Source: Deltaproteobacteria bacterium (lineage in GTDB: Bacteria; Desulfobacterota; Binatia; Binatales; Binataceae). From it: 5,492 nt of DNA. Location of the stretch: assembly GCA_021799555.1 (NCBI GenBank), contig JAJZAG010000259.1, forward strand, positions 1-5,492. The letters run 5' to 3'. Made by a program: the position numbers and the translations under genes. The number at the start of each line of letters is the position of its first letter. Within the stretch, counting starts at the first letter, position 1. This document shows, piece after piece, positions 4,873-5,492 of the stretch. Below the pieces are notes generated by a model. The model did no database searches. It saw nothing but the letters and a program-made list of their open reading frames with translations, and was not told the DNA's origin.

Positions 4873-5492
4873 CTAACGTGCGGCGCCGGAAACGGCGCCT
4901 GGGGAGTCTTCGGCGAGCACGCGCGCGATCGCAGTCTTCGGCGTCCGCTCTTCGTCGCGCGTCAAGTCGGGAGCCGCGGGCGGCGGATAAAGCTCGAAGA
5001 ATCGCTTCATGACCGATGCTATCGCGGGCGCTGCCGCGCTGCCCCCGTGGCCGCCATGCTCGACGAGGCAGGCGACCGCGATCTGCGGATGCTCCTTGGG
5101 CGCGAACGCGATGAACCACGCATTATCGCGGAACTTCTCAGGCATCTTGGCTTCGTCTTCCCCTGCGGTGAGGCTGCCCTTGTCGCCGACAACCTGTGCG
5201 GTTCCGCTCTTGCCGCACACCGTGATTCCCGGCAGCGCGGCTTTGTGGCCGGTGCCGCCGGGACCGTTGACCACGTCGGCCATCGCGTCCCTGACGATTT
5301 CGAGGTTATCAGCCGAGATCGGTATGCGTTGCTCGACGACCGGGGGATAGGATTTGGCAACGCCGCCGTCGAGTCCTTCGACTTCCTTTACGAACCTTGG
5401 CTGATAGCGGATACCGCCGTTGGCGACTTCCGCCGCGAGGCCCGCCAGCTGCAGCGGAGTGGCGGCTACGTAGCCCTGTCCGATCGCGACTG
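4873..5492 (-). CDS. mrdA: Penicillin-binding protein 2 (peptidoglycan transpeptidase), C-terminal part
   Basis: The last 205 or so residues of a class B penicillin-binding protein; the 5' end lies beyond the right edge. PBP2 cross-links glycan strands in the periplasm during rod elongation, anchored by an N-terminal helix not seen here. The visible part starts with IGQGYVAATPLQLA (codons from about 5484 down), the usual helix before the active-site wall. It then has the third active-site box KSGTAQ with its Lys at 5211-5209, and the final strands WFIAFAPKEHPQIAVACLVE and HGGHGGSAAAP typical of PBP2. The SXXK and SXN boxes would be upstream, outside the window. A Cys lies two residues before the KSGTAQ box. 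After the domain comes a tail of about 45 residues rich in Pro, Ala and charged residues, ending SPGAVSGAAR. The gene ends in TAG four bases before the rodA GTG, so the two form an operon. Confidence 0.95.
   Translation of the reverse strand, partial: VAIGQGYVAATPLQLAGLAAEVANGGIRYQPRFVKEVEGLDGGVAKSYPPVVEQRIPISADNLEIVRDAMADVVNGPGGTGHKAALPGITVCGKSGTAQVVGDKGSLTAGEDEAKMPEKFRDNAWFIAFAPKEHPQIAVACLVEHGGHGGSAAAPAIASVMKRFFELYPPPAAPDLTRDEERTPKTAIARVLAEDSPGAVSGAAR

Noticed and set aside
5009..5350. Plus-strand open frame inside mrdA
   Set aside because: It is antisense to the KSGTAQ and HGGHGG regions of PBP2 and shows no independent features.

Overview
The window looks like a chromosomal stretch from a GC-rich Gram-negative bacterium. 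Two small genes encode proteins with lipoprotein signal peptides. A penicillin-binding protein 2 / RodA pair marks a rod-shape elongation operon. No gene identifies the phylum. A soil proteobacterium-like or Binatota-like lineage would fit, but that is a guess.

Left part, plus strand (1-2170). An unassigned open frame runs in from the left edge and ends overlapping the start of a YafY-type HTH-WYL transcriptional regulator (322-1005). Next comes a small cupin gene (1121-1414) that stops early: cupin-like coding sequence continues in the same frame for about 20 codons past the stop. Then comes an intact glutathione S-transferase-like gene (1523-2170). An extended -10 promoter, overlapped by a 7-base inverted repeat, lies just upstream of the transferase gene. 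A simple reading is a regulator, a decayed cupin and a stress or detoxification enzyme, but no ligand or substrate can be read from the sequence.

Middle, minus strand (2171-3421). A gene-free gap with nested GC-rich stems separates the converging transcription units. Next to it are two tandem paralogous small lipoproteins (2368-2697 and 2744-3082). They share an LSPQQKMQLE..HL.N.SN.AWRTTA core that I cannot assign to a named family. They follow a 340-base leader with a weak promoter candidate and a perfect split palindrome.

Right part, minus strand (3422-5492). An 82-residue helical orphan protein (3422-3670) appears to have its own extended -10 promoter. Upstream of it lie rodA (3762-4868) and the 3' end of mrdA (4873 to beyond the right edge), four bases apart. 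RodA polymerises the glycan strands of lateral-wall peptidoglycan and PBP2 cross-links them. The PBP2 KSGTAQ box and the RodA STDFFF and PLVSYGGSS motifs are intact.

The core of the window is ordinary. I see no convincing new defence or mobile system. The points most worth following up are the lipoprotein pair, the nonsense-interrupted cupin and the operator-like repeat over the transferase promoter.
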